A stretch of 7,376 nt of DNA, from contig JAIRTS010000255.1 in the NCBI GenBank assembly GCA_031254795.1, positions 1 through 7,376 of the forward strand, written 5' to 3'. The DNA is from Treponema sp. Lineage in GTDB: Bacteria; Spirochaetota; Spirochaetia; Treponematales; Breznakiellaceae. Made by a program: the position numbers and the translations under genes. Shown in pieces: positions 1 to 5,557 of the stretch. Within the stretch, counting starts at the first letter, position 1; each line of letters starts with the position of its first letter. The notes under the pieces were generated by a model. That model saw nothing but the letters and a program-made list of their open reading frames with translations. It had not been told where the DNA came from and searched no databases.

Positions 1-155
1 TACTGCAACATGGACTTGTTGCCACGGATCGCGGCGACCGGGTCGCCGCTCGCGGCCGGAGCCGTGGCGCACCCTGCGACGAGCGGCAGCAGTAGTACGG
101 CCGATAATGCGACGCAGAATCGCGGCAAGGGCTTGAACGGTTTATGGTTTTGCAT
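1..155 (-). CDS. Putative lipoprotein, N-terminal part (runs off left edge)
   Basis: Seen on the minus strand: ATG at 155-153, then 51 codons with no stop to the window edge. The N-terminus has basic and polar residues (MQNHKPFKPLPR), a hydrophobic stretch (VALSAVLLLPLVAG) and a classical lipobox LVAGC with the cysteine near residue 29, followed by an Ala/Ser/Gly-rich linker (ATAPAASGDPVAA). This is a type II signal peptide, so the protein should be lipidated and anchored in a membrane facing the periplasm or the outside. The start is fixed by a TGGAGG ribosome binding site (165-170 on the plus strand) nine bases upstream, and a sigma-70-like promoter lies further up. The mature part visible here is only about 20 residues and does not allow a function call. 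It is transcribed away from the rest of the window. Confidence 0.75.
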   Translation of the reverse strand, partial: MQNHKPFKPLPRFCVALSAVLLLPLVAGCATAPAASGDPVAAIRGNKSMLQ

Positions 156-184
156 AAATGTAAGCCTCCATCTGTAAGTTCCAC

Positions 185-198
185 CGCCCTTTAGGGCG
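185..198. repeat. CGCCCT/AGGGCG palindrome in the lipoprotein leader
   Basis: Perfect dyad, CGCCCT and AGGGCG around TT, lying between the predicted transcription start and the ribosome binding site of the lipoprotein gene. The core TTTAGGGCG recurs at 5218-5226, 5313-5321 and 5473-5481, so it belongs to a dispersed repeat family and is not a gene-specific hairpin. In the mRNA it could form a short stem just upstream of the ribosome binding site. Confidence 0.55.
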
Positions 199-209
199 CG
201 GGTAATTTC

Positions 210-238
210 ATTATCAACTCATTTTGTAGAGGAGTCAA
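210..238 (-). promoter_or_regulatory. Sigma-70-like promoter of the lipoprotein gene
   Basis: Read on the minus strand: TTGACT (-35, 233-238), a 17-base spacer, then GATAAT (-10, 210-215). Each box has five of six consensus bases. Transcription would start near 203 and give a leader of about 48 bases before the ATG at 155. Confidence 0.65.
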
Positions 239-353
239 GGGGTTGCGGCGAGGCCTCGGGAAGCGCCTGAAGAGAGGAGTTTGCGACATTATGAAAAGGC
301 GTCCCAAATCGAGATGCTTCCGTCAGGAGCCGGATGTCAAAATGGGGCCGCGC

Positions 354-484
354 ATGAACGAGCGAAAAGCCGTGGCACGGGAAAGCATGGGGGAGCGCCT
401 CAAGGCGGGGGCAAAAAAGAAAAGAGCTTCATTCTGGACAGGTATGTCCGCCGCGCCGGATATAACCGGAAACGCGCTGTCCGG
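354..484 (+). pseudogene. N-terminal relic of an rve-type (DDE integrase core) transposase
   Basis: An ATG at 354 opens MNERKAVARES...GERLKAG. After a frame change in the A-rich run at about 410-422, the plus strand continues as KKEKSFILDRYVRRAGYNRK. From family knowledge, 'K-K-x-K-x-x-ILD-x-(F/Y)-x(3)-(T/A)-GYNR' is characteristic of the N-terminal helix-turn-helix region of a transposase group with a C-terminal rve catalytic core. Recognisable sequence stops near 484, and the expected catalytic domain does not follow in any frame. The gene is therefore frameshifted and truncated and cannot be functional. It lies on the opposite strand from the other rve relic (1559-1721), so the two are either different insertions or were separated by an inversion. 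Confidence 0.55.
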
Positions 485-1044
485 GCCATCTCAACCTCAC
501 CCTTGCTATTGCCGGCGTCCGCTCCGGCTGGCTGCGGCTCCGCGTCCTGTTGGACAAATCCCATATCTGGACGACGGAAGGACTTAAAACCGCCCGTCTC
601 TCCAGCCCCTTCAAAATTGCCGGGTTCCGCAGCGACAACAGCCCGGCGCTCATTAACCGCGACATCATCAACCAGCGGGAAACCGTCAAGACCCCAGGAC
701 TCTCCCATAGCCGTTCCCGCAGCAAAAACGGCGACTGTTTCGCCGGACAGAAAACAACGCCGGTTCCCGGCGCCATGACACCCAAGAGGAACCGGACGCC
801 CTCAATCGCGTCCACCGCTTCCCGCGCCCTCCTTTTTCAGCCCCAACAAGAAACTCTTACGCAAGACCAAGTCTGATTCCAACACGGAGAAGGTGTATGA
901 CAAAGCCTTGCTCCTCCCCCCTGACGGAGAGGGAGAAGGGCGGAATCTGCGTCCGGCGGCAATGCGGAACCCGTTAGAAAAAAGCGCTTTTAGCCGCGAA
1001 GTTCCCTTTCCGAAGCAGGGGGACTGGCGGAGACGGCGTCCCAC
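485..1044. other. Intergenic stretch with no recognisable gene
   Basis: About 560 GC-rich bases between the rve N-terminal relic and the IS4-type remnant. All six frames contain open stretches of roughly 100 codons, but they overlap one another, are dominated by Arg, Pro and Ser, and resemble no family I know. None has a convincing ribosome binding site. The most likely content is further decayed mobile-element DNA. Confidence 0.5.
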
Positions 1045-1059
1045 TGTCAACAAGTTAAG
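1045..1059. repeat. Terminal inverted repeat, transposase 3' side
   Basis: TGTCAACAAGTTAAG, exact inverse of 1557-1571. The stop codon of the transposase C-terminal frame falls within it (1047-1049). Confidence 0.6.
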
Positions 1060-1512
1060 AAACAAGGACAGCGGGGGCTGTCCCCCTTCCTGCCTCCCCT
1101 GCAACAGTTCGATTTGTGATTGTGATGAAAATATGGTTTTTTCAGATATGCTTTTCTCGCCGCCTCGCGGCTTGGCCTCGTCGGCGTCGCCCGCCGCCGT
1201 GTCTCCGACGCCAGTTCCCGATATAAGTATTTCCGCGCAAGGCTACCATCCGTTATCAGCATCCCGATGAGCCGGTCATTCAGCGCCCCACCGCGTCATG
1301 TGAGCCGCTTCTTTTATTTTCGGGAAGAATCGTTCAAGGGCGTTTTGTGAGCTTTCTTTCACCAGGCTGAGCGTGAGCCACATCATCTTTTTGAACGGCG
1401 TTTTACGGTTCCGGCTGAAATCCTGTGTTCGTTTTTTCTTTGAACGGTTTTCATAGTCCGCCTTTCCTGACAAATTTCGGACTGTCTCAAAACACGTTTT
1501 TTCCCGTGACAC
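1047..1512 (-). pseudogene. IS4-family transposase, ends only, catalytic core deleted
   Basis: The N-terminal piece runs from GTG at 1512-1510 to about 1288 and contains TQDFSRNRKTPFKKMMWL, then LSLVKESSQNALERFF and KIKEAAHMT. This is the pattern of IS4-type transposase N-termini (DF-x-R-x-RK-x-PF-K). Just past the junction (about 1284-1290), in a different frame, comes GALNDRLIGMLITD, later RRRATPTRPSRE and HHNHKSNC, the typical IS4-type C-terminal tail. That frame stops at 1049-1047, inside the terminal inverted repeat. Intact relatives are about 400-450 residues; here about 300 residues, including all three DDE catalytic positions, are absent, and the two ends are out of frame. Family assignment is by remembered sequence pattern. 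Confidence 0.6.
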
Positions 1513-1556
1513 CCTCCCGTTTCCGGCTTGCCACGGCTTTGACTGGGCGCCTTGCC

Positions 1557-1571
1557 CTTAACTTGTTGACA
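1557..1571. repeat. Terminal inverted repeat, transposase 5' side
   Basis: CTTAACTTGTTGACA, exact inverse of 1045-1059. Read on the minus strand it also encodes VNKL in the frame of the rve relic that abuts it. The possibility that the 15-mer belongs to that gene rather than to the IS end therefore cannot be fully excluded, although a chance 15-bp inverted match at this distance is unlikely. Confidence 0.55.
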
Positions 1572-1721
1572 TGGCGTTGCGCCTGAACCGGATTGCGAAG
1601 CCCGTAAAACCCGCCGCAGTTCCGCTTTTTCCCCTGACAGCGGCGTCGTTTTTTGTTCGACGGTGAACTGATTGGCAAACTCGCCGCTGTTGTCGCTGTG
1701 AAATTCCGTATGAGGCGCGGG
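1559..1721 (-). pseudogene. C-terminal relic of an rve-type transposase
   Basis: On the minus strand one frame reads PAPHTEFHSDNSGEFANQ (about 1721-1668), then FTVEQK (to 1650) and GEKAELRRVL (to about 1605). A +1 frame change follows, and then YGLRNPVQAQRHVNKL (1606-1559). In rve transposases, 'TEFHSDNGSEFIN' carries the second catalytic Asp and 'FVEQKN' the catalytic Glu about 35 residues later; the C-terminus often reads AEL-x(n)-NPV-x-LQ-x-x-VNK. Here Asp and Glu are only 12 residues apart, so about 23 residues were lost in frame, and more is missing before AELRR. The gene is dead. The IS4-type remnant starts directly at its C-terminal end, and the alaA promoter lies at its upstream side. 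Confidence 0.55.
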
Positions 1722-1768
1722 CGCTCTTTCAAAATGAGGCGACACGGGATCCCCGCGCGTTTTGCCCA

Positions 1769-1797
1769 TTGACAACAGGAACACAAAAGCGTAGCAT
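1769..1797 (+). promoter_or_regulatory. Predicted promoter of the alaA-GH5 operon
   Basis: A perfect -35 TTGACA (1769-1774), a 17-base spacer and TAGCAT as -10 (1792-1797; four of six consensus bases). The start of transcription would fall at about 1803-1805, on or next to the GTG start codon of alaA at 1804. No ribosome binding site lies at a usable distance (AGGAA at 1777-1781 is 22 bases away), so the mRNA may be leaderless. The boxes lie just upstream of the recognisable rve relic on the other strand. Confidence 0.45.
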
Positions 1798-1803
1798 CTC
1801 TGT

Positions 1804-3039
1804 GTGCGTACCTTTTTAAAATCTTCAAAACTCAACGAAGTCTGCTATGATATTCGGGGGGCTGTATTGAAGGAAGCCAAACGGCTTGAGAACGACGGAT
1901 TCCGTATCACCAAGCTGAATATCGGCAACCCCGCCGCTTTCGGGTTCAACGCGCCCGATGAAATCATTCACGACATTATCATAAACATGCAGAACGCCCA
2001 GGGCTACGGCGATTCGCAAGGCTTGTTTGCGGCGCGGAAAGCCGTGACGCACGATTTTCAATCCAAGGGCGTTCTTGATGTCGGCATTGACGACATTTAC
2101 ATTGGAAACGGGGTCAGCGAGCTTATTATGATGGCCATGCAGGGACTCCTTGACTCCGGCGATGAGGTGCTTGTTCCCATGCCGGATTATCCGCTGTGGA
2201 CAGCCGCGGTTACGCTTGCCGACGGAACCGCGGCGCATTACCTGTGCGACGAGGCGTCCGGCTGGAACCCTGTCCTTGAGGACATAGCGGCCAAAGTGAA
2301 CAGCCGCACCAAGGCGATTGTGGTCATCAATCCGAACAACCCGACCGGCGCGGTGTACGACAGGGCGATACTTGAAGGCATTGCGAAGATCGCCCGTGAG
2401 CATGAACTCATCGTGTTCGCCGATGAAATCTACGAGCGCATCGTCTATGACGACGCGAAGCATGTGCCTATGGCCTCAATTGATCCTGAAATACTCACCA
2501 TCAGCTTTAACGGCTTGTCAAAGGCGTACCGCGCCGCCGGCTTCCGCTCCGGCTGGATGGCGCTTTCCGGCAATAAAAAAATCATCGCCAGCGGCGCGGG
2601 CAATGGATACCTTGACGGGCTTGACATGCTCTCCAATATGAGACTCTGCGCGAATATGCCGGCGCAATTCGGCATACAGACCGCGCTCGGCGGCTATCAA
2701 AGCGTCAACGATCTGGTGCTGCCCGGCGGCAGACTCAAGGAACAGCGGGACGCGGTGGTCGAGCTTATCGGCGCCATTCCCGGACTTTCCGTGGTGAAAC
2801 CTAGAGGCGCGCTGTACTGTTTCCCGAAAATAGATGTCAAACGCTTTAACATCGCGGATGACGAGAAATTCATCATGGATTTATTGCGCGAGCAACACCT
2901 GCTTGTGGCGCAGGGGACGGGCTTCAACTGGAAGGAACCCGACCATTTCCGCATCGTGTTTTTGCCTGACAAAGACGCCTTGAAAGACGTCGCGCGCCGG
3001 CTTGAACACTTTCTTTTTCATTACCAACAGGAGCAATAA
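1804..3039 (+). CDS. alaA: Alanine aminotransferase, AlaA type (PLP-dependent, class I/II)
   Basis: The 411-residue product matches E. coli AlaA (about 405 residues) by recall from the first residues on, with shared blocks SSKL-x-x-VCYDIRG, KLNIGNPA, DIYIGNGVSELI and LVP-x-PDYPLWTAAV. AlaA converts pyruvate plus glutamate to alanine plus 2-oxoglutarate in the cytoplasm. Fold-type I landmarks are visible: NPNNPTG at 176-182 (PLP-binding Asn), Asp207 in FADEIY, the Schiff-base lysine Lys240 in SFNGLSKAYR, and Arg383 in HFRIV, which should bind the substrate carboxylate. The family insert GYLDGLDMLSNMRLCANMPAQ is present. The start is GTG at 1804: its N-terminus aligns residue for residue with AlaA, and an in-frame stop at 1792-1794 excludes anything upstream. 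The gene is followed after one base by the GH5 gene, whose ribosome binding site is inside the alaA 3' end. Confidence 0.93.
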   Translation: MRTFLKSSKLNEVCYDIRGAVLKEAKRLENDGFRITKLNIGNPAAFGFNAPDEIIHDIIINMQNAQGYGDSQGLFAARKAVTHDFQSKGVLDVGIDDIYIGNGVSELIMMAMQGLLDSGDEVLVPMPDYPLWTAAVTLADGTAAHYLCDEASGWNPVLEDIAAKVNSRTKAIVVINPNNPTGAVYDRAILEGIAKIAREHELIVFADEIYERIVYDDAKHVPMASIDPEILTISFNGLSKAYRAAGFRSGWMALSGNKKIIASGAGNGYLDGLDMLSNMRLCANMPAQFGIQTALGGYQSVNDLVLPGGRLKEQRDAVVELIGAIPGLSVVKPRGALYCFPKIDVKRFNIADDEKFIMDLLREQHLLVAQGTGFNWKEPDHFRIVFLPDKDALKDVARRLEHFLFHYQQEQ

Positions 3040-3040
3040 C

Positions 3041-4816
3041 ATGAAACGCACAAGGCATATCCATCCGCTAATTGTGGCGGCGCTTATTTTTACCCATTGC
3101 GCCGATCAAAGCAACAATATCGCCAATATACCTCCGGGCGACGCCGCCGTGGAAGACGATTACACCCTAGGCTCTCTCGATTTCCCGGTGGTCGCGTCGG
3201 AATACCCCGCGCCGTTTTCAAAAGGCGTCAACTTCTCGGAATGGTTTCAATCTTCCTCGCCCCAGACGATTCCATTCACCAAGTACACCGAGGAAACCTT
3301 TGAACAGGTGAAAAGCCTCGGCGTTGACGTTGTGCGGCTGCCGCTCAATCTGCACAGTTTCACAAGCGGCGAGGCGGCTGACGGCGCTCCCGCTTACACT
3401 CTGGACCCGCTATTTTTGCGCCTGCTCGATCAAGCCGTTGATTGGGCCGAAAAGAACGAAATGTATCTCATCCTTGACAACCACTCGTTTGATCCGGTTG
3501 CGAATACAGCGGAAGACATAGGCGACATTCTGATTCCGGTATGGACGCAGATGGCGGAGCGCTACAAAGACCGGAGCGAATATGTTATGTATGAAATCCT
3601 CAATGAACCGCATGGGATCAGCGACAGCCTCTGGGGGGAGATTCAGGGGAAGGTGATAGCCGCGATCCGGTCGAAAGACCCCGCGCGGACAATTATAGTG
3701 GGAGGGACGGGCTATAACTCCATCGACGCCCTGTCCGCCATACCTGAATACAGCGATGACAACCTCATATACACCTTTCATTTTTACGATCCGTATCTCT
3801 TTTCCCACCAGGGCGAGACATGGGGAAGCCCCCCCAATTTGCGGAACCTGAAAAACGTTCCGTTTCCCGCGGACGCCCATGACATGCCGGCGGCGCCTGC
3901 GGACCTGAAAGGGACGTGGATTGAATACAATCTGAAAAACCAGTATCCGCGCGAGGGGCAGCCCTCCGTACTGGCGGCGACCCTCAACAAAGCGTCCGAG
4001 TTCTCAAACGCCAGAAAAGCGCCGGTGTTTTGCGGCGAATTTGGCGTGTATATGATAAACAGCCTGCCAAAAGACCGCGTCCGCTGGTATACGGCGGTCG
4101 CGCGCTTCCTTGACGAGCGCCGCGTCGCCCGAACAAGCTGGGATTACACCGGCGGATTCGGCTTATTCAAAAACCCGTCCGGCGGCGACTTTTACGCGGA
4201 CTTGAACGTTGAAGTGGTCAAGGCAATGGGCTGGACGCCGCCCGAACAGAGAGTCGCGGAGAAAACGCAAGCTGGTTTTACAATATACGACGATTATCCC
4301 CGAAACGGAACGTCGATTGTCTGCTGGGAAACCGGAGGCGCAGGCGACTCCCCATTCTTCAGCGCGTATGCGGAGAGCGCGGGCGCCGATGGCGAGTACT
4401 GCCTGCTGTGGAAAAATCCCGCGCAGTACCACTCCTTCATGTTCACGCTTCCCGCTTCCATAGACTGGGCGTATCTGAAAGACAATGGGTACGCAGTGCG
4501 TTTCAAGGTTAAGACCAGCGCGGACGCTTCCTTTGACATCAGGTTTGTAGACGTGGAAAACGCGCCCCGCCTCCCGTGGCGCATGAGATTCACGGTTGAC
4601 CACGAAATGGCGCCCGCGGACAACGAGTGGCATACGGTTACAATACCGCTAGACGCCATGACGGAACACGGCGCCTGGGTGAACGCGACTCAGGAATGGC
4701 TCAATCCGAGGGGGGAATTCTCGTGGGAGCATATTGACATGCTCGCGTTTGTCGCGGAGGCGGGCGCGTTCACCGGCGAAGTCTGGATTGATTCGATTGA
4801 AGTGACAAAGCCATGA
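3041..4816 (+). CDS. GH5 glycoside hydrolase (endoglucanase-like) with C-terminal beta-sandwich domain, exported
   Basis: The 591-residue protein starts at ATG 3041, seven bases after AGGAG (3029-3033). An in-frame TTG at 3002 would extend it into alaA and displace the signal peptide. Residues 1-20 form an export signal (basic MKRTRHIH, hydrophobic PLIVAALIF) ending THC-A; Cys20 may be a spirochaetal lipobox, although His before Cys is unusual. Residues 55-400 are a (beta/alpha)8 GH5 domain: GVNFSEWF, VVRLP (Arg99), DNH (146-148), YEILNEPHG with acid/base Glu189, TFHFYDPY (His247, Tyr249), FCGEFGVY with nucleophile Glu333, and TSWDYTGGFG (Trp367). All catalytic positions are intact. Residues 410-591 look like a carbohydrate-binding beta-sandwich ending WIDSIEVT. 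It should cleave beta-1,4-linked glucans or mannans outside the cytoplasm; the subfamily and substrate are not resolved. It is co-transcribed with alaA. Confidence 0.88.
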   Translation: MKRTRHIHPLIVAALIFTHCADQSNNIANIPPGDAAVEDDYTLGSLDFPVVASEYPAPFSKGVNFSEWFQSSSPQTIPFTKYTEETFEQVKSLGVDVVRLPLNLHSFTSGEAADGAPAYTLDPLFLRLLDQAVDWAEKNEMYLILDNHSFDPVANTAEDIGDILIPVWTQMAERYKDRSEYVMYEILNEPHGISDSLWGEIQGKVIAAIRSKDPARTIIVGGTGYNSIDALSAIPEYSDDNLIYTFHFYDPYLFSHQGETWGSPPNLRNLKNVPFPADAHDMPAAPADLKGTWIEYNLKNQYPREGQPSVLAATLNKASEFSNARKAPVFCGEFGVYMINSLPKDRVRWYTAVARFLDERRVARTSWDYTGGFGLFKNPSGGDFYADLNVEVVKAMGWTPPEQRVAEKTQAGFTIYDDYPRNGTSIVCWETGGAGDSPFFSAYAESAGADGEYCLLWKNPAQYHSFMFTLPASIDWAYLKDNGYAVRFKVKTSADASFDIRFVDVENAPRLPWRMRFTVDHEMAPADNEWHTVTIPLDAMTEHGAWVNATQEWLNPRGEFSWEHIDMLAFVAEAGAFTGEVWIDSIEVTKP

Positions 4817-4931
4817 TCCTGAAAAAAGTGAAAAACGCCCCGTTCCATTCGGGCGCTCGCCCCTTGCGGATCAAGTTTGGCGCATGTATGAGACCGACGC
4901 CATGCCATTCAGGAAAGATATAGCGGAATAG
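4806..4931 (+). pseudogene. Coding-like scrap downstream of the GH5 gene
   Basis: Directly after the GH5 stop, a different frame is open from a stop at 4803-4805 to TAG at 4929-4931 and reads DPEKSEKRPVPFG, then PLADQVWRMYETDAMPFRK and DIAE. The charged and aromatic composition looks like genuine protein sequence, but there is no start codon until ATG 4884. A second small frame, starting at ATG 4813 and overlapping the GH5 stop as ATGA, ends at 4923 and looks less protein-like. I read this as the 3' remnant of a lost gene, or as a frameshifted tail. No family is recognised. Confidence 0.25.
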
Positions 4932-4968
4932 GCGAGAAAAACGGCGCGCGGGATTGAGAGGAACTATC

Positions 4969-5076
4969 ATGAAAAGGCTATTGGCGGGGCTGGTGTTTTT
5001 TATGACTCTTTGTGGCGCGTATTTATTGGACATTGAGGCTTTCCCAAAACTTCAGTCTTTGGGAAAGCAACCTTGA
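4969..5076 (+). CDS. Short exported ORF, probably truncated by a hairpin repeat
   Basis: ATG at 4969 with a good ribosome binding site (GAGAGGA, 4956-4962, six bases away) opens 35 codons: MKRLLAGLVFFMTLCGAYLL, then DIEAFPKLQSLGKQP. The first 20 residues are a clear signal peptide or membrane anchor, and LCGAY could be a weak lipobox context. From codon 24 on the sequence is the 5038-5068 inverted repeat, which supplies the rest of the frame up to the stop. The likely reading is a longer exported protein whose 3' part was replaced by repeat DNA. A functional 35-residue peptide is possible but less likely. Confidence 0.4.
   Translation: MKRLLAGLVFFMTLCGAYLLDIEAFPKLQSLGKQP
5038..5068. repeat. 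11-bp stem inverted repeat
   Basis: GCTTTCCCAAA (5038-5048) and its exact reverse complement TTTGGGAAAGC (5058-5068) around a 9-base loop. It lies inside the short exported ORF and marks where that ORF stops looking like a gene. There is no T-run on either side sufficient for an intrinsic terminator. Confidence 0.6.
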
Positions 5077-5117
5077 AATTCGCGGTTTTGCAAGGCTGAA
5101 AGCCTGAAAGCCGCAAA

Positions 5118-5172
5118 AGCCTGTCCCAAAATCGCGCGCGCAGCGCACAGTCAATTAGTTTTGAGACAGGCT
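5118..5172. repeat. 14-bp inverted repeat, IS-end-like
   Basis: AGCCTGTCCCAAAA (5118-5131) faces TTTTGAGACAGGCT (5159-5172) with one mismatch, around a 27-base centre rich in CG. The arm resembles the terminal inverted repeats of several IS families (G-x-CTGTC-x-CAAAA pattern). It may be a minimal TIR-TIR remnant of a lost insertion sequence, although no transposase fragment lies between the arms. Confidence 0.5.
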
Positions 5173-5202
5173 CCATTGAGACAAGTTTTATTCGCAGGCG
5201 GG

Positions 5203-5267
5203 TCCAATACCCCGTCCTTTAGGGCGATTTCAATAGCGGCATCCGCTTTCGGTTCAAGGGTATTGGA
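5203..5267. repeat. 10-bp inverted repeat with nested hairpin
   Basis: TCCAATACCC (5203-5212) and GGGTATTGGA (5258-5267) are exact reverse complements, extendable outward as GG...TCC with a bulge. Inside are AGCGG-CAT-CCGCT (5235-5247) and a copy of TTTAGGGCG (5218-5226). The arrangement suggests a structured repeat with a secondary hairpin at its tip. Confidence 0.5.
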
Positions 5268-5303
5268 TCCCGCATACAATCCATACCTATCAGAACCAAC
5301 ATA

Positions 5304-5324
5304 CCCCGTCCCTTTAGGGCGGGG
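5304..5324. repeat. CCCCG...CGGGG palindrome of the TTTAGGGCG family
   Basis: CCCCGTCCCT (5304-5313) pairs with AGGGCGGGG (5316-5324), with a single T bulge. It is the most complete of the four TTTAGGGCG copies in the window. Hairpins of this type are found at the ends of IS200/IS605-like elements, but no tnpA or tnpB sequence is present, so the origin is open. Confidence 0.5.
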
Positions 5325-5337
5325 TTGTGGAGTTGGT

Positions 5338-5372
5338 GTCTGTCCACAAAGTCGGTTGCTTTGTGGACAGAC
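5338..5372. repeat. 14-bp perfect hairpin, copy A of the GTCTGTCCA family
   Basis: GTCTGTCCACAAAG (5338-5351) and CTTTGTGGACAGAC (5359-5372) are exact reverse complements with a 7-base loop TCGGTTG. The outer part GTCTGTCCA is shared with copy B (5434-5469), while the inner part differs on both arms in a compensating way. Confidence 0.65.
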
Positions 5373-5433
5373 CGCAGACTTTAGTCCGACGCCTTTTCTC
5401 GCATAAGGGCTGCGAAAATGCAGTTTTTAAGGA

Positions 5434-5469
5434 AGTCTGTCCATAATGCGCCTACATTATGGACAGACT
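5434..5469. repeat. 15-bp perfect hairpin, copy B of the GTCTGTCCA family
   Basis: AGTCTGTCCATAATG (5434-5448) and CATTATGGACAGACT (5455-5469) are exact reverse complements with a 6-base loop CGCCTA. The outer nine bases equal those of copy A, 96 bp upstream. A fourth TTTAGGGCG copy (5473-5481) follows immediately. Confidence 0.65.
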
Positions 5470-5557
5470 CTATTTAGGGCGAGGTGGCGACGGGAGTTGA
5501 GACGGATTTTCGGTCAGTTGATTTCATTCATTCGACAACAGTCTTGCCCGGCAATAG

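Larger units (their letters stand above)
1045..1571 (-). mobile_element. Internally deleted IS4-family element (about 527 bp)
   Basis: The interval is bounded by perfect 15-bp inverted repeats: TGTCAACAAGTTAAG at 1045-1059 and its reverse complement at 1557-1571. Between them, on the minus strand, lie the first 70 or so residues and the last 60 or so residues of an IS4-type transposase joined directly, with the central catalytic region missing. A subterminal hairpin (GGACAGC 1066-1072 with GCTGTCC 1077-1083) sits near the transposase 3' end. Target-site duplications are unclear; GGCGT occurs on both sides (1035-1039 and 1573-1577), which may be chance. The structure is that of a non-autonomous, MITE-like derivative that could move only with a transposase supplied elsewhere. 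Confidence 0.6.

Noticed and set aside
400..876. Overlapping frames of 100-165 codons on both strands between the rve relic and the IS4 remnant
   Set aside because: They overlap one another in several frames, lack ribosome binding sites and are Arg/Pro/Ser-rich. They are typical of stop-poor GC-rich DNA.
1383..1835. A 150-codon minus-strand ORF as an intact gene
   Set aside because: It strings together an rve relic with a frameshift, inverted-repeat sequence and out-of-frame IS4 sequence, so it is not one protein.
1825..2463. Long minus-strand ORF opposite alaA
   Set aside because: Shadow of the alaA codons; the plus strand encodes a full conserved enzyme.
3002..3040. TTG at 3002 as the GH5 start
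   Set aside because: It would overlap alaA and bury the signal peptide; ATG 3041 has a correctly spaced AGGAG.
3410..3880. Minus-strand ORFs opposite the GH5 gene
   Set aside because: Antisense shadows with no family signature, lying over intact catalytic motifs.
5410..5425. CTGC-GCAG stem followed by five T as a terminator
   Set aside because: The stem is only four pairs, too weak to support.
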